Source: DASQFQ01 sp039934455 (lineage in GTDB: Bacteria > Actinomycetota > Thermoleophilia > Solirubrobacterales > Solirubrobacteraceae). Taken from it: a stretch of DNA of 30,680 nucleotides. Location of the stretch: positions 1 through 30,680 of the forward strand of contig JBDTMF010000025.1 of the NCBI GenBank assembly GCA_039934455.1, given 5' to 3'. Shown here piece after piece: positions 8,337 through 15,004 of the stretch; within the stretch, counting starts at the first letter, position 1, and each line of letters begins with the position of its first letter. A model generated the notes under the pieces. It saw only the letters and a program-made list of their open reading frames with translations. It was not told the origin of the DNA and ran no database searches. A program made the translations under genes and the position numbers.

Positions 8337-8379
8337 ACCGTACAGGACCTCGTTACGCGCGCGTTACGGGCACGGAACG
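8337..8379 (-). promoter_or_regulatory. SARP-type operator: three heptamers at 11-bp pitch, 8 bp from a -10 box
   Basis: Read on the minus strand: CGTTCCG (8379-8373), 4 bases, CGTAACG (8368-8362), 4 bases, CGTAACG (8357-8351), then exactly 8 bases, then TACGGT (8342-8337), a TANNNT -10 box. The regulator's ATG is 15 bases further on. Known SARPs bind direct heptamer repeats in 11-bp steps with the last one 8 bp from the -10, and this array copies that geometry. It lies in the 119-bp gap shared with the divergent gene at 8441, so it may also control that gene. Confidence 0.7.
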
Positions 8380-8440
8380 GGCGGGGCGCAAGCTCCTTCT
8401 CGACGCCGCCACCCGGTGGCCCGAGACCCAAAGAGGAGCC

Positions 8441-8806
8441 ATGCTCAACTCATCGCAGTTCACCCGCTCGGCGGTCATCGCGGCCACCATGATCTCCCTC
8501 GGAGCGAGCCCCGCCATGGCGCGCCCGGCCGAGCAGCCGGCGCGCTCCAAGACGGCCGTCACCACCGTCGCGAATCACACGCGGTCCTGGACGCAGCCGC
8601 GCGTCGACGGGACGGGCGTCCGCCCCGCCGACCGCCCCGCCGTCTCGGCCGCCCCGGCCGTGCCCCTCACCCGGGCCGCCGACGCGTCGGGCAGCGCCGA
8701 CTGGCTGCTCATCGCGCTCGCGGCGTCGACCATGCTGGCGCTGCTGATGGTCGTCGCCCTCGTCCCCGCCGTCCGGCATCGGGCTCACTCATTCCGCCAG
8801 GTCTGA
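8441..8806 (+). CDS. Small secreted protein with a C-terminal membrane anchor
   Basis: 121 residues, unrecognised. GAGGAG lies immediately before the ATG, an unusually short spacing. A signal peptide is evident (SAVIAATMISLGASPAMARP), with probable cleavage after AMA near residue 28. The middle is Pro/Ala/Thr-rich and extended. Near the C-terminus is a hydrophobic helix (DWLLIALAASTMLALLMVVALVPAV, about residues 87-111) followed by a short basic tail (RHRAHSFRQV), so the protein should stay anchored with its middle part outside. No LPXTG is present. It diverges from the SARP gene across the heptamer operator, which suggests a shared regulatory link. Role unknown. Confidence 0.7.
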   Translation: MLNSSQFTRSAVIAATMISLGASPAMARPAEQPARSKTAVTTVANHTRSWTQPRVDGTGVRPADRPAVSAAPAVPLTRAADASGSADWLLIALAASTMLALLMVVALVPAVRHRAHSFRQV

Positions 8807-8926
8807 CCTACCGGTAGCGATGTCTTGGGGGCGACTGAACTCGTCGCCCCCGAGCGCGCTCTGCAGAAGCGGCGAGCGATCGCCATCACCGAGGACGAGA
8901 CCGCTCGTCCGGAAAGGGAGGAAGAA

Positions 8927-9445
8927 GTGAGATCGAAATGGCTCTGGATTCTGCTCGTCGGTGTGGTGGGTGCCGCCACGTACGGCGGGATTGCCCTGGC
9001 GACGACGCCGGCGGGGGTCACCACCACCGTGTTCGGCGTCGGGCGCTTCAACGACATCGACTCCAAGACGAAAACCGACACTGATCCCGGTCGACGGCGC
9101 GATTTCTGGAAGGCCGCGATCAGGACGAAGGGCGCGTCGGATGTCCATGTGCTGCAGAACACGATCACACCGGGAGGGTCCTTCGGCTGGCACAGCCACC
9201 CCGGCCCCAGCCTCGTGATCGTCAAGTCCGGCACGGCGACGTTCTACATGGGCGATCCCGGCTGCCCGTCGCACGTGGTTCCGGCTGGATCGGGCTTCGT
9301 CGACGACGGCAACGATCTCCACGTCGTCCGGAACGAGGGCAGCGTCGACCTCGTGACCGTCGTGGTCTCCCTTGTCCCGGCCGGGTTCACAAGGCGGATC
9401 GACGAACCGGCCCCCGCCAACTGCCCCGCCCTGCAGCACGGTTGA
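8927..9445 (+). CDS. Secreted or membrane-anchored single-domain cupin
   Basis: 172 residues from the GTG at 8927, chosen because GGGAGG (8916-8921) lies 5 bases upstream and the signal anchor follows directly (SKWLWILLVGVVGAATYGGIAL in part). The open frame extends back to 8825, but that extension is charged and has no ribosome binding site. The body is one cupin barrel: GGSFGWHSHPGPSLVIVKSG supplies the G(X)5HXH metal motif, and GSGFVDDGNDLHVVRNEG carries the second motif with its histidine. The glutamate of the first motif is not evident. This is a typical outside-facing small-molecule or metal-binding cupin; the ligand cannot be told. Three cysteines are present. A strong hairpin follows 8 bases after the stop. 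Confidence 0.8.
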   Translation: MRSKWLWILLVGVVGAATYGGIALATTPAGVTTTVFGVGRFNDIDSKTKTDTDPGRRRDFWKAAIRTKGASDVHVLQNTITPGGSFGWHSHPGPSLVIVKSGTATFYMGDPGCPSHVVPAGSGFVDDGNDLHVVRNEGSVDLVTVVVSLVPAGFTRRIDEPAPANCPALQHG

Positions 9446-9453
9446 CCGGACCC

Positions 9454-9482
9454 CGGGAGGGTGGGCGACGCCCACCCTCCCG
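9454..9482 (+). terminator. Perfect 13-bp hairpin after the cupin gene
   Basis: Positions 9454-9466 and 9470-9482 are perfect inverted copies (CGGGAGGGTGGGC) around a GAC loop, starting 8 bases after the cupin stop. There is no T-run, as is common for terminators in high-GC actinobacteria. It is symmetric and could act on both strands. Confidence 0.65.
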
Positions 9483-9601
9483 CGTCGCGGATCACTGCGA
9501 GGATTCGACTGTCCGGCTCCAAAGGTGCCGAGCAACATGTCTCGGCCCTTGCGCGCTTGGAGGCTGCGGGCGCCAGCGGCGTGCTGCGGTCCATCGCGGA
9601 G

Positions 9602-9639
9602 CGGGAGCGACGGGACTCGAACCCGCGACCTCCGGCGTG
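9602..9639 (-). other. 3' half of a tRNA-Asp-like gene, possible integration site remnant
   Basis: On the minus strand, 9639-9602 reads CACGCCGGAGGTC then GCGGGTTCGAGTCCCGT then CGCTCCCG. These are the end of the anticodon loop, its 3' stem, the variable loop, a 5-bp T stem with TTCGAGT loop, and the 3' acceptor strand of an actinobacterial tRNA-Asp(GTC). Upstream, where the 5' half should be, the sequence is unrelated. It holds a 9-bp hairpin (9657-9679) and no D-loop GG or anticodon. A break exactly in the anticodon loop is where tyrosine recombinases commonly cut, so this may be an attachment-site copy left by an integrated element. No second copy or integrase was seen here. Confidence 0.55.
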
Positions 9640-9859
9640 GCCGAGGGCGGCTCGCTGGCACGAAGTGCGGCTTCGCGCCATTCGCCTGTGGCGTGCACAA
9701 CGGGCACTCTCCCTCCTTGAGCCCGCCGAGACGTCCTAACGAGAGGTAATCGAGCCCGACCTCCGCGAGCGCGAACCCGACGCGGAGAGACCTCCACGCC
9801 GCTGGTCGCCGTGGGCGTACGCTCGCGCGTGTTGTTCTCCTGTCAGTTGACTGCGGTCG
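9640..9859. other. Gene-poor spacer after the tRNA fragment
   Basis: Together with the terminator and tRNA half this forms a gap of about 410 bases between the cupin and the alcohol dehydrogenase. It contains the hairpin GGCACGAAG / CTTCGCGCC around a 5-base loop (9657-9679). The open frames across it are antisense to the tRNA half and have no support. Confidence 0.4.
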
Positions 9860-10927
9860 CTAGAACTGGAAGACGATGCGCGCGGCCACGCGGCCGGCGT
9901 CGACGTCGGCGATCGACTCGTTGACCTGATCGAGCTGGCGCGCCTCACGGATCACGTGGGTCCGGCCGGCGCCGTGGAGCTCGTAGACCTCGCGCAGGTC
10001 GGCCCGCGTGCCGACGATCGAGCCGATGATCGTGATGCCCTGCAGTACCGTCTCGAAGATCGGCAGCTCGACCGTGTTGTCGGCCGGCAGCGCGACGAAC
10101 ACGAGCGTACCGCCTCGGCGCAGGGACCGGAACGCCTGCTCGAAGGAGCGAGGCGATACCGCCAGCGCGATCGCCTGGTCGACGCCGCCGAGCTTCTGGA
10201 TCGCTTCGACCGGGTCTTCCTTGGCCGCGTTGACCGTGAACTCGGCCCCAAGGTCGCGAGCGAGCTGGAGCTTCTCCTCGACGATGTCGACGGCGATCAC
10301 GCGGCCGCCGGCGATAGCGGCGTACTGAATCGCCAGATGCCCGAGGCCACCGACTCCGAAGACCGCGACGAGATCGCTCGATCGCGTGCCCGCGACCTTG
10401 ACCGCCTTGTAGGTCGTCACGCCCGCGCACGCCAGCGGCGCCGCGTCGAGCGGATCGATGCCCGCCGGTACCTTCACGACGTAGTGACCGAAGGCGACTG
10501 CCTCTTCTCCGAAGCAGCCGTCTATCGAGTAACCCATGTTCTCCTGCTCATGGCACAGCGTCTCCCACCCCGAGACGCAGTAGCCGCACTTGCCGCACGC
10601 GTAGCCGAGCCACGGCATCGCCACGCGGTCGCCCACCGCGACGTCCCTCACGCCGGGCGCGACCTCGATCACGATCCCCACGCCCTCGTGGCCCGGGATG
10701 AACGGCGGTGAGGGCTTCACCGGCCAGTCGCCGTGCCACGCGTGGATGTCGGTGTGGCAGAGCCCCGACGTCTCCATCTTCACCCGCACCTGACCGACGT
10801 CGAGCGTCGGCCGCGCGACCTGCTCCATGGTCAACGCCGCGCCGAACTCGTTGACCACCGCTGCGCGGTAGGTGCCGAGCGGCGCGGACACGTCGTTCTC
10901 CTGAGGGATGATGCTCGTGGTGGCCAT
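9860..10927 (-). CDS. adhP: Zinc-dependent alcohol dehydrogenase, AdhP type
   Basis: 355 residues of the medium-chain dehydrogenase family, which interconverts primary alcohols and aldehydes with NAD(H). Catalytic zinc ligands are C57 (SGLCHTD) and H80-E81 (PGHEGVG), with a later cysteine in LACAGVTTYKA. The structural zinc has four cysteines in CGKCGYCVSGWETLC (111-125). The nucleotide fold shows VFGVGGLGHLAIQYA followed by an acidic residue in VIAVDIVEEKL, consistent with NAD preference. The layout matches propanol-preferring AdhP enzymes. The start at 10927 (MATTSII) is chosen over 10990 because GAGGAG lies 5 bases upstream and the family begins there. It stands alone between two gene-poor stretches, so it is probably monocistronic. 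Confidence 0.92.
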   Translation of the reverse strand: MATTSIIPQENDVSAPLGTYRAAVVNEFGAALTMEQVARPTLDVGQVRVKMETSGLCHTDIHAWHGDWPVKPSPPFIPGHEGVGIVIEVAPGVRDVAVGDRVAMPWLGYACGKCGYCVSGWETLCHEQENMGYSIDGCFGEEAVAFGHYVVKVPAGIDPLDAAPLACAGVTTYKAVKVAGTRSSDLVAVFGVGGLGHLAIQYAAIAGGRVIAVDIVEEKLQLARDLGAEFTVNAAKEDPVEAIQKLGGVDQAIALAVSPRSFEQAFRSLRRGGTLVFVALPADNTVELPIFETVLQGITIIGSIVGTRADLREVYELHGAGRTHVIREARQLDQVNESIADVDAGRVAARIVFQF

Positions 10928-11417
10928 GCTCGCTCCTCGCGTCCTGGAAGTCAGCCACCGAACATCCTCGACGAACGAGGTACCGGCCACATCGGGGAAC
11001 GCCCACCACGTAAGTGCGGGGAACTACGGCCTGACGGCTAGCTTTCCGGGTCCGTCAGCGGGTCGCATTCTCGGGACCTTCGTGAGGGCTCGGGTGGACC
11101 AGGCTGTCGATCGACGTGAGGTCGGCTGCGCCACCTCGAGGCTCTCGATCAAGCCGAGCGCCGTCATGCCGACCAGCGCCCACCGAAGTGCGCGAGATGC
11201 GAGCGCCTCGACCGTCGCGGGACTCGCTCCCGCCTCGGACGACCTCCGATCGTCTGCGATGACGCCGCCAGCGCTCTCGCTACGCCCCGGGGCGAAGCGG
11301 AAGCCCGCGGCCGGCCCACCAGCCGAGGCTGCTGAGCCTCGTCCAAGGCGGTCGCGTCGGACGCGACGGGAGAGGCGCCCGCTCATGTTTGAACGTAGAC
11401 GTAGCGGAAGCCGGCCT
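10928..11417. other. Gene-poor spacer, one doubtful minus-strand frame
   Basis: About 490 bases between the alcohol dehydrogenase and the reductase. A 120-codon minus-strand frame (11386-11024) begins 31 bases after the reductase stop and has a mildly hydrophobic stretch (WALVGMTALGLIESL). It lacks a ribosome binding site, ends in low-complexity sequence and has weaker third-position GC than neighbours, so it is not called a gene. The dehydrogenase promoter should lie near 10940-11000 but no clear hexamer pair was found. Confidence 0.4.
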
Positions 11418-12023
11418 TCAGCTCGCCCGGCGGTAGCGGATGTGCGTGGCCAGCGGCGAATGCAGCACCTCGGTGGGCTCCAACCCGAGAGATTCGACGC
11501 CGTCGAAGATCCGCTCGCCGGACCCGAGCAGGACTGGGGCGATGTCGAGCGTGAGCTCGTCGACGACCCCGGCGATGAGCGCCTGCCGAACGGTGGAGGC
11601 GCCGCCCGCGATGTCTACGCCGTCGTCGCCGGCCGTCTCACGCGCCTGTGCGTAGGCGGCGTCGAAGCCGTCGGTGACGAAGCGGAAGGTCGTCCCGCCC
11701 TCCATCCCGATCGGCTCGCGGGCGTGATGGGTGAGCACGAACACCGGTGCGTGGTAAGGCGGCTCGGGCCCCCACCAGCCGCGCCAGTCCTCATCCCACT
11801 CGCCGCGGATCGGCCCGAACATGTTGCGGCCCATGAGGTAGGCGCCGCGCGGGCGCATGAGCCAGCCGGTCGCGGTCTCGTCAGCCTCGTTGGCGCGCTC
11901 GTCGCCGAGGTGCCAGCCGTGGAGCTCCCTTCCGCGCTTCCCGAGCGGGTGCTCGCGACTCTGGTCAGGCCCGGCGACGAAACCGTCGAGCGAGATCGAC
12001 ATGTGGCAGGTGGTGTCCGGCAT
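11418..12023 (-). CDS. Dihydrofolate-reductase-like RibD C-terminal domain protein
   Basis: 201 residues. The opening CHMSISLDGFVAGPDQS is the signature of the RibD_C/DHFR-like family (YyaP/YwjB type). It continues with RGAYLMGRNMFGPIRGEW, PVFVLTHHAREPI, DVDIAGG-like AGDDGVDIAGGASTVRQAL and VDELTLDIAPVLLGSGERIF. These give the NADPH-binding fold and the glycine-rich AGGAS loop. Members are thought to be NAD(P)H-dependent reductases, but most have no proven substrate. It is not a true folate enzyme. The start at 12023 (MPDTTC) is chosen because AAAGGG lies 6 bases upstream and family proteins begin there; the frame is open to 12071. No operon partner is evident. Confidence 0.87.
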   Translation of the reverse strand: MPDTTCHMSISLDGFVAGPDQSREHPLGKRGRELHGWHLGDERANEADETATGWLMRPRGAYLMGRNMFGPIRGEWDEDWRGWWGPEPPYHAPVFVLTHHAREPIGMEGGTTFRFVTDGFDAAYAQARETAGDDGVDIAGGASTVRQALIAGVVDELTLDIAPVLLGSGERIFDGVESLGLEPTEVLHSPLATHIRYRRAS

Positions 12024-12259
12024 CCGCGACCCTTTCGAAGGTGATTGCGATTTGCAAGTGGTAGCCGCCAATCTACCGAGGTGATGGCAAAACTGAAAGG
12101 ACTATCCGTGGCATGGCGACACGCACCGCCAGCGAGCCGCACTCCCGTAAGCCCGTCACGATCGCGTCGCGTACAACGAGAATGCTCCCACGGAACGTTC
12201 GAGGAGCTACGCGACCTCTAGCACTCACGGGGCCGCGGCGTTCGGCGCGTCGCCGGTCC

Positions 12260-12843
12260 TCAGTTCAGGACGTTGACCGCGCGTGCGGTCACGAGCACGA
12301 CCGTAATCAGCGAGGCCAGGGCTTGGACTGCCATCAGTGACTTCGCCCGGCGCGACACGGGCATCGTGTCGGTGGGGCTGAACGCCGACGCGTTGGTGAA
12401 CGACACGTAGAGGTAATCCGCGAACGCGGGGCGCCACCCCTGCTCGCCGAGCCCTGGATCGCCCATCTGGGGGAACAAGAAGTCCGGCGGGCGCGTGCCC
12501 GAGCCGGCGCGCTCGTCCGGACACCGCATGGCCCTTCTGCAGCAGGGCCTCGATCAGCAGGAGGAGCGACCCCGTTGGCCGCTGCCGTGAGCCCGATGAG
12601 CGAGAACGCCGCGAGGCGCAACACGCGCGGCTCTCCGGGGCGCCGGACCGGGGAGCGGACCGTCAGCGGGATCACGAGCAGGAGCGCGATGACGGGGAAC
12701 ACGATCGTCGGCCCCAGCGACAGCCGCTCGGGCAAGAGCAGATAGAGCCCGGCGACGACGGCGACCGCCGCCGACGCCGGCCATCGCGGCTCGGCGTCTG
12801 CCGGAGCACCATCGCTGCATTGGGCCAGGTCGGCCGGGGACAT
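12260..12843 (-). pseudogene. Disrupted DUF1345-type membrane protein gene
   Basis: A membrane protein is readable only across three frames. From the ATG at 12843 the N-terminal part reads WPASAAVAVVAGLYLLLPERLSLGP and IVFPVIALLLVIPLTV, with ending RLAAFSLIGLTAAANG. Near 12570 the frame shifts and SLLLLIEALLQKGHAV continues the family pattern. Near 12510 it shifts again to RPPDFLFPQMGDPG, PAFADYLYVSFTNASAFSPTDTMP, RRAKSLMAVQALASLITVV and TARAVNVLN, then stops at 12260-12262. In intact relatives about 25-30 residues with a tryptophan-rich helix (LWYWELDRGGP-like) stand between the last two parts; these are missing. The combination of shifts plus an internal deletion favours real decay over a single sequencing error. 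It was probably an ion-channel-like inner-membrane protein. Confidence 0.75.
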
Positions 12844-13005
12844 CGCCGTGAAGTGAAGCGTATGACCGAGGGCCCGCCGTATCGGGCGGGGCCCGTTTGA
12901 TCGCTGGGCTGGCGCCGGAGGTCCGGCAACCCATGAGACGGACGCTGCCGGCCTCCGAGTGGGAGCGCGCACCTTGACCGTGATGGCTGGGCTTAAACCA
13001 TCAAC

Positions 13006-13028
13006 GGGGCCCCCTTCCTGGAGGCCCC
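13006..13028 (-). terminator. Terminator hairpin after the repeat-rich secreted protein gene
   Basis: On the minus strand GGGGCCTCC and GGGGGCCCC pair over 9 positions (one G-T) around an AGGAA loop, 25 bases after the stop at 13054. A weak T-containing stretch (GTTGATGGTTT) follows. A second inverted repeat, TGATGG/CCATCA at 12981-13003, lies directly beyond. Confidence 0.55.
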
Positions 13029-13053
13029 GCGATGATCGTGCTGCACCGGACGA

Positions 13054-13413
13054 TCAGCGGTGAGCGGGGCTGTCGCGGTGGCCGTCGGCGTCGCGCACGT
13101 CCTTGGCGCCCTTGGCGTCCTTGTGCCCGTCGGCGTCGCGGCGGTCCTGCTTTCTGTCGCGATGGCCGTTGGCGTCGCGGCCGTCCTGCTTTCTGTCGCG
13201 ATGGCCGTTGGCGTCGCGGCGGTCCTTCTTCGTGGTGGCCGTCGTGACGGCGCCGGACTGCTTGACCGAGTCGGCCGTCGTGCTCGTACCAGCTGCGGAC
13301 GGGGTGCCGGAGCCGGCCGCGATGGCAGCGGCCGGCACGCCGATCACGAGCGCGCCTGTGACGGCGGCGACCGTGAGGAATCGGCTTGAACGGCGGGGGT
13401 TGAACTTGGACAT
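13054..13413 (-). CDS. Secreted protein with Asp/His/Arg-rich repeats
   Basis: 119 residues, unrecognised. AAGGAGG stands 5 bases before the ATG, an excellent ribosome binding site. The signal peptide is clear (SRFLTVAAVTGALVIGVPAA, cleavage near AIAAG, residue 33). A Ser/Thr linker follows. From about residue 62 there are near-identical units RRDANGHRDRKQD (13 residues), degrading to RRDADGHKDAKGAKD and VRDADGHRD. DxNGHxD and DxDGHxD spacing resembles calcium-binding aspartate loops of thrombospondin type-3 or dockerin-like repeats, but without their cysteines or full length. It could bind metal ions or polyanions outside the cell. The repeats are encoded by a recent 39-bp duplication. Confidence 0.8.
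   Translation of the reverse strand: MSKFNPRRSSRFLTVAAVTGALVIGVPAAAIAAGSGTPSAAGTSTTADSVKQSGAVTTATTKKDRRDANGHRDRKQDGRDANGHRDRKQDRRDADGHKDAKGAKDVRDADGHRDSPAHR
13145..13222. repeat. 39-bp tandem repeat, two near-identical units
   Basis: The unit beginning TCCTGCTTTCTGTCGCG at 13145 recurs at 13184, exactly 39 bases or 13 codons later, with at most one or two changes. Degenerate partial units flank it on both sides (about 13075-13144 and 13223-13235). It keeps the reading frame of the secreted repeat protein, so copy number can change by slippage without breaking the gene. Confidence 0.8.
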
Positions 13414-13523
13414 TCGGGCCTCCTTATGAGGGGGTGGTGGTTGGGTGCGACAGGAACCAACCTACGGTCGCCTCGGTTGTCCGCGGGTGGCGTCCGGTTG
13501 TCTCCTGGTTAGCCCGCTCCCGG

Positions 13524-13529
13524 TACCCT
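13524..13529 (+). promoter_or_regulatory. Putative -10 box TACCCT for the rhomboid-like gene (leaderless)
   Basis: TACCCT fits TANNNT and ends 6 bases before the ATG at 13536; no Shine-Dalgarno is present, consistent with a leaderless message. An inverted repeat GGTTGG (13439-13444) / CCAACC (13457-13462) and two CGGTTGTC copies lie in the same divergent intergenic region. Confidence 0.4.
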
Positions 13530-13535
13530 TGACCC

Positions 13536-14150
13536 ATGGCGTTGCGTCGTCTTCGGTCCCTCTCGGTTCCGCTCGCGGGCGTGTACCTCGTCTCGGTGGC
13601 GGCGCTCGAGGTACTGCGCAGGACGACGAGCTGGCCGCGCGTCGGCGATCTGGCCTCGAGCCCCGCCGGAGTGGCCGCGGGAGACGTCGGGTCGCTGCTG
13701 ACGAGCGGCCTGGTGGTCGCCGGGAACCCGGTGGTGGAGCTCACCGGCACAGCGCTGACGGCACTTGCGGTCATCCTCGTGCTCGGCGCACCCGCGTTCT
13801 GGACGTCGGTCCTCGTGGCCCACATCGGCTCGGCGTTGATCGCCTATGCCGGCGTCGGGCTCGTGTGGCTGCTCGCGCTCGCAGATGTCGATGCGATCGT
13901 CGACACTCCCGACTACGGGGTCTCGTGCGTGTGGGCCGGAGCGGTGGGGGCGCTGGCCGGCGCGGCGCTGCGGCGCAGGGCTGGAGCGACTCGGCTCGCC
14001 GCTGTTGTCGCGATCAGCGCCTTCCTCGTGGTGATGCCGCCTGCGATGGGCCTGGCCGGCGTCGAACATGGGCTGGCGTTCGTGCTGGGCGCGCTCGCGA
14101 TCTGGCTGCTGCAGTCGCGTTCACCTGCACCGATTCCGGCGGCCGCCTGA
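13536..14150 (+). CDS. Rhomboid-like integral membrane protein
   Basis: 204 residues with about six hydrophobic helices. It follows the layout of the actinobacterial 'rhomboid-like' family. There is a first helix (LAGVYLVSVAALEVL), a polar loop ending in SLLTSGLVVAG, then VELTGTALTALAVILVLGA and VLVAHIGSALIAYAGVGLVWLLALA. PDYGVSCVWAGAVGALAGAAL places a serine in a GVSC context at the rhomboid nucleophile position, and VEHGLAFVLGALAIWLL places a histidine in the last helix where the second catalytic residue sits. The N-terminal half lacks the usual HxxxN oxyanion pair, so protease activity is not certain. Upstream is a leaderless-type promoter. Its last 238 bases are antisense to the open tail of the convergent transporter gene. 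Confidence 0.7.
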   Translation: MALRRLRSLSVPLAGVYLVSVAALEVLRRTTSWPRVGDLASSPAGVAAGDVGSLLTSGLVVAGNPVVELTGTALTALAVILVLGAPAFWTSVLVAHIGSALIAYAGVGLVWLLALADVDAIVDTPDYGVSCVWAGAVGALAGAALRRRAGATRLAAVVAISAFLVVMPPAMGLAGVEHGLAFVLGALAIWLLQSRSPAPIPAAA

Positions 14151-15004
14151 GGCGGCTGCTCGGGCGTTACGCGCCCCTGCGCGGCGGCCAGCACGAGCCC
14201 TGCGGCCCCCGCGAGCACGAAGGCCAGGACATGGAGGGCAGCGAACGCGGCGGTCGCGCCCAGCGATTCGCCGAAGGCGACGAGGCCGATCAGGATCGCC
14301 ACGGCGTTGGTGGCGCCGGTCATCAACGCGATCACGGGGACTGCGGGCCCGATCTGCAGGCCGCGCTGAAAGCACGCGAACGCCGCCACGCTGGTGAGGA
14401 CGACCACAGCGGTCCACGGGCTCAGCACCGCGGCGAGCAGTCCCCCGTGCGTCATCGTCACAGCCTTGGTGGCGGCATCGGCGGCTCCGTAGAGCATGCC
14501 CCCGGCGGCTCCGAGGAGATGCGCGCGCCGCGGTCCCGCATCCACGGCGGCCAGGATCCCCGCCCCCAGCCCTGCCAGCCCGACCGAGACGGCGAGCGCC
14601 AACACCGGGATTGCGCCCGCCGCGACCGCCCCGGCGCCGAGGCCGAGCAGCGCGAGCGATGCCACGAGCACGGCGACGGCGATGACCTCCGACCGCGCGA
14701 GCCGCTGGCCGAAGGCGCGGGCCGCGACCGGCAGGGTCAGCGCGAGGCCGCCGGCCGCGAAGGCCTGGACCAGCGAAAGCGGCGCGTGAGCCAGCGCCCC
14801 GACGTGCAGCGCCCAGCCCGCCGCCCCGGCCGCGGCGCCGGCCAGCCACAGCCGGGAGCGCAGCAGCGCGCCAAGGGTGGCAAGCGGGCGCCGCACGTTC
14901 ACCGCCGGGCCTGCCCGCGAGCCGGCGTGCTGGAGCAGGTAGGAGCCGTTGAGCGCGACGGAGGCGAGCACCGCCAGCCCGAGCCCGAGGATCAGTGCCG
15001 TCAT
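13913..15004 (-). CDS. EamA/DMT-type transporter with an antisense-derived tail
   Basis: 363 residues as read. About 285 residues form roughly nine to ten membrane helices typical of drug/metabolite transporter-like proteins: LILGLGLAVLASVALNGSYLLQH, then PLSLVQAFAAGGLALTLPV, IAVAVLVASLALLGLGAGA, GMLYGAADAATKAV and PVIALMTGATNAVAILIGLVAFGE. The start at 15004 overlaps the esterase stop (ATGA), so the two are coupled. The final 79 or so residues (from about VTPEQPPQAAAG onward) are polar, Ser/Thr/Pro-rich and lie entirely opposite the rhomboid-like gene. They have no family counterpart. Either the true stop was lost and the frame reads through, or a frameshift hides it. Possible roles are export or lipid-linked substrate flipping; the substrate is unknown. 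Confidence 0.75.
   Translation of the reverse strand: MTALILGLGLAVLASVALNGSYLLQHAGSRAGPAVNVRRPLATLGALLRSRLWLAGAAAGAAGWALHVGALAHAPLSLVQAFAAGGLALTLPVAARAFGQRLARSEVIAVAVLVASLALLGLGAGAVAAGAIPVLALAVSVGLAGLGAGILAAVDAGPRRAHLLGAAGGMLYGAADAATKAVTMTHGGLLAAVLSPWTAVVVLTSVAAFACFQRGLQIGPAVPVIALMTGATNAVAILIGLVAFGESLGATAAFAALHVLAFVLAGAAGLVLAAAQGRVTPEQPPQAAAGIGAGERDCSSQIASAPSTNASPCSTPARPIAGGITTRKALIATTAASRVAPALRRSAAPASAPTAPAHTHETP

Noticed and set aside
9602..9712. A complete 111-base tRNA, possibly tRNA-Sec with long arms
   Set aside because: A GGGAGAG acceptor partner and hairpins can be drawn, but there is an acceptor mismatch, no D-loop GG and no TCA anticodon loop, and no selenoprotein gene is in view.
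9372..9749. Plus-strand frames reading RERRDSNPRPP and GATGLEPATSG
   Set aside because: These are the well-known spurious translations of the strand opposite a tRNA; they mark the tRNA-Asp-like half at 9602-9639.
11024..11386. 120-codon minus-strand gene after the DHFR-like reductase
   Set aside because: No ribosome binding site, weak codon bias and low-complexity ends; left as a doubtful frame in the spacer.
12113..12340. 75-codon plus-strand ORF
   Set aside because: Arg/Thr-rich, overlaps the end of the disrupted membrane gene, and its only ribosome-site-like bases are too far from the ATG.
13145..13222. CRISPR-like repeat
   Set aside because: Units are directly adjacent with no spacers and keep the codon frame of a secreted protein.
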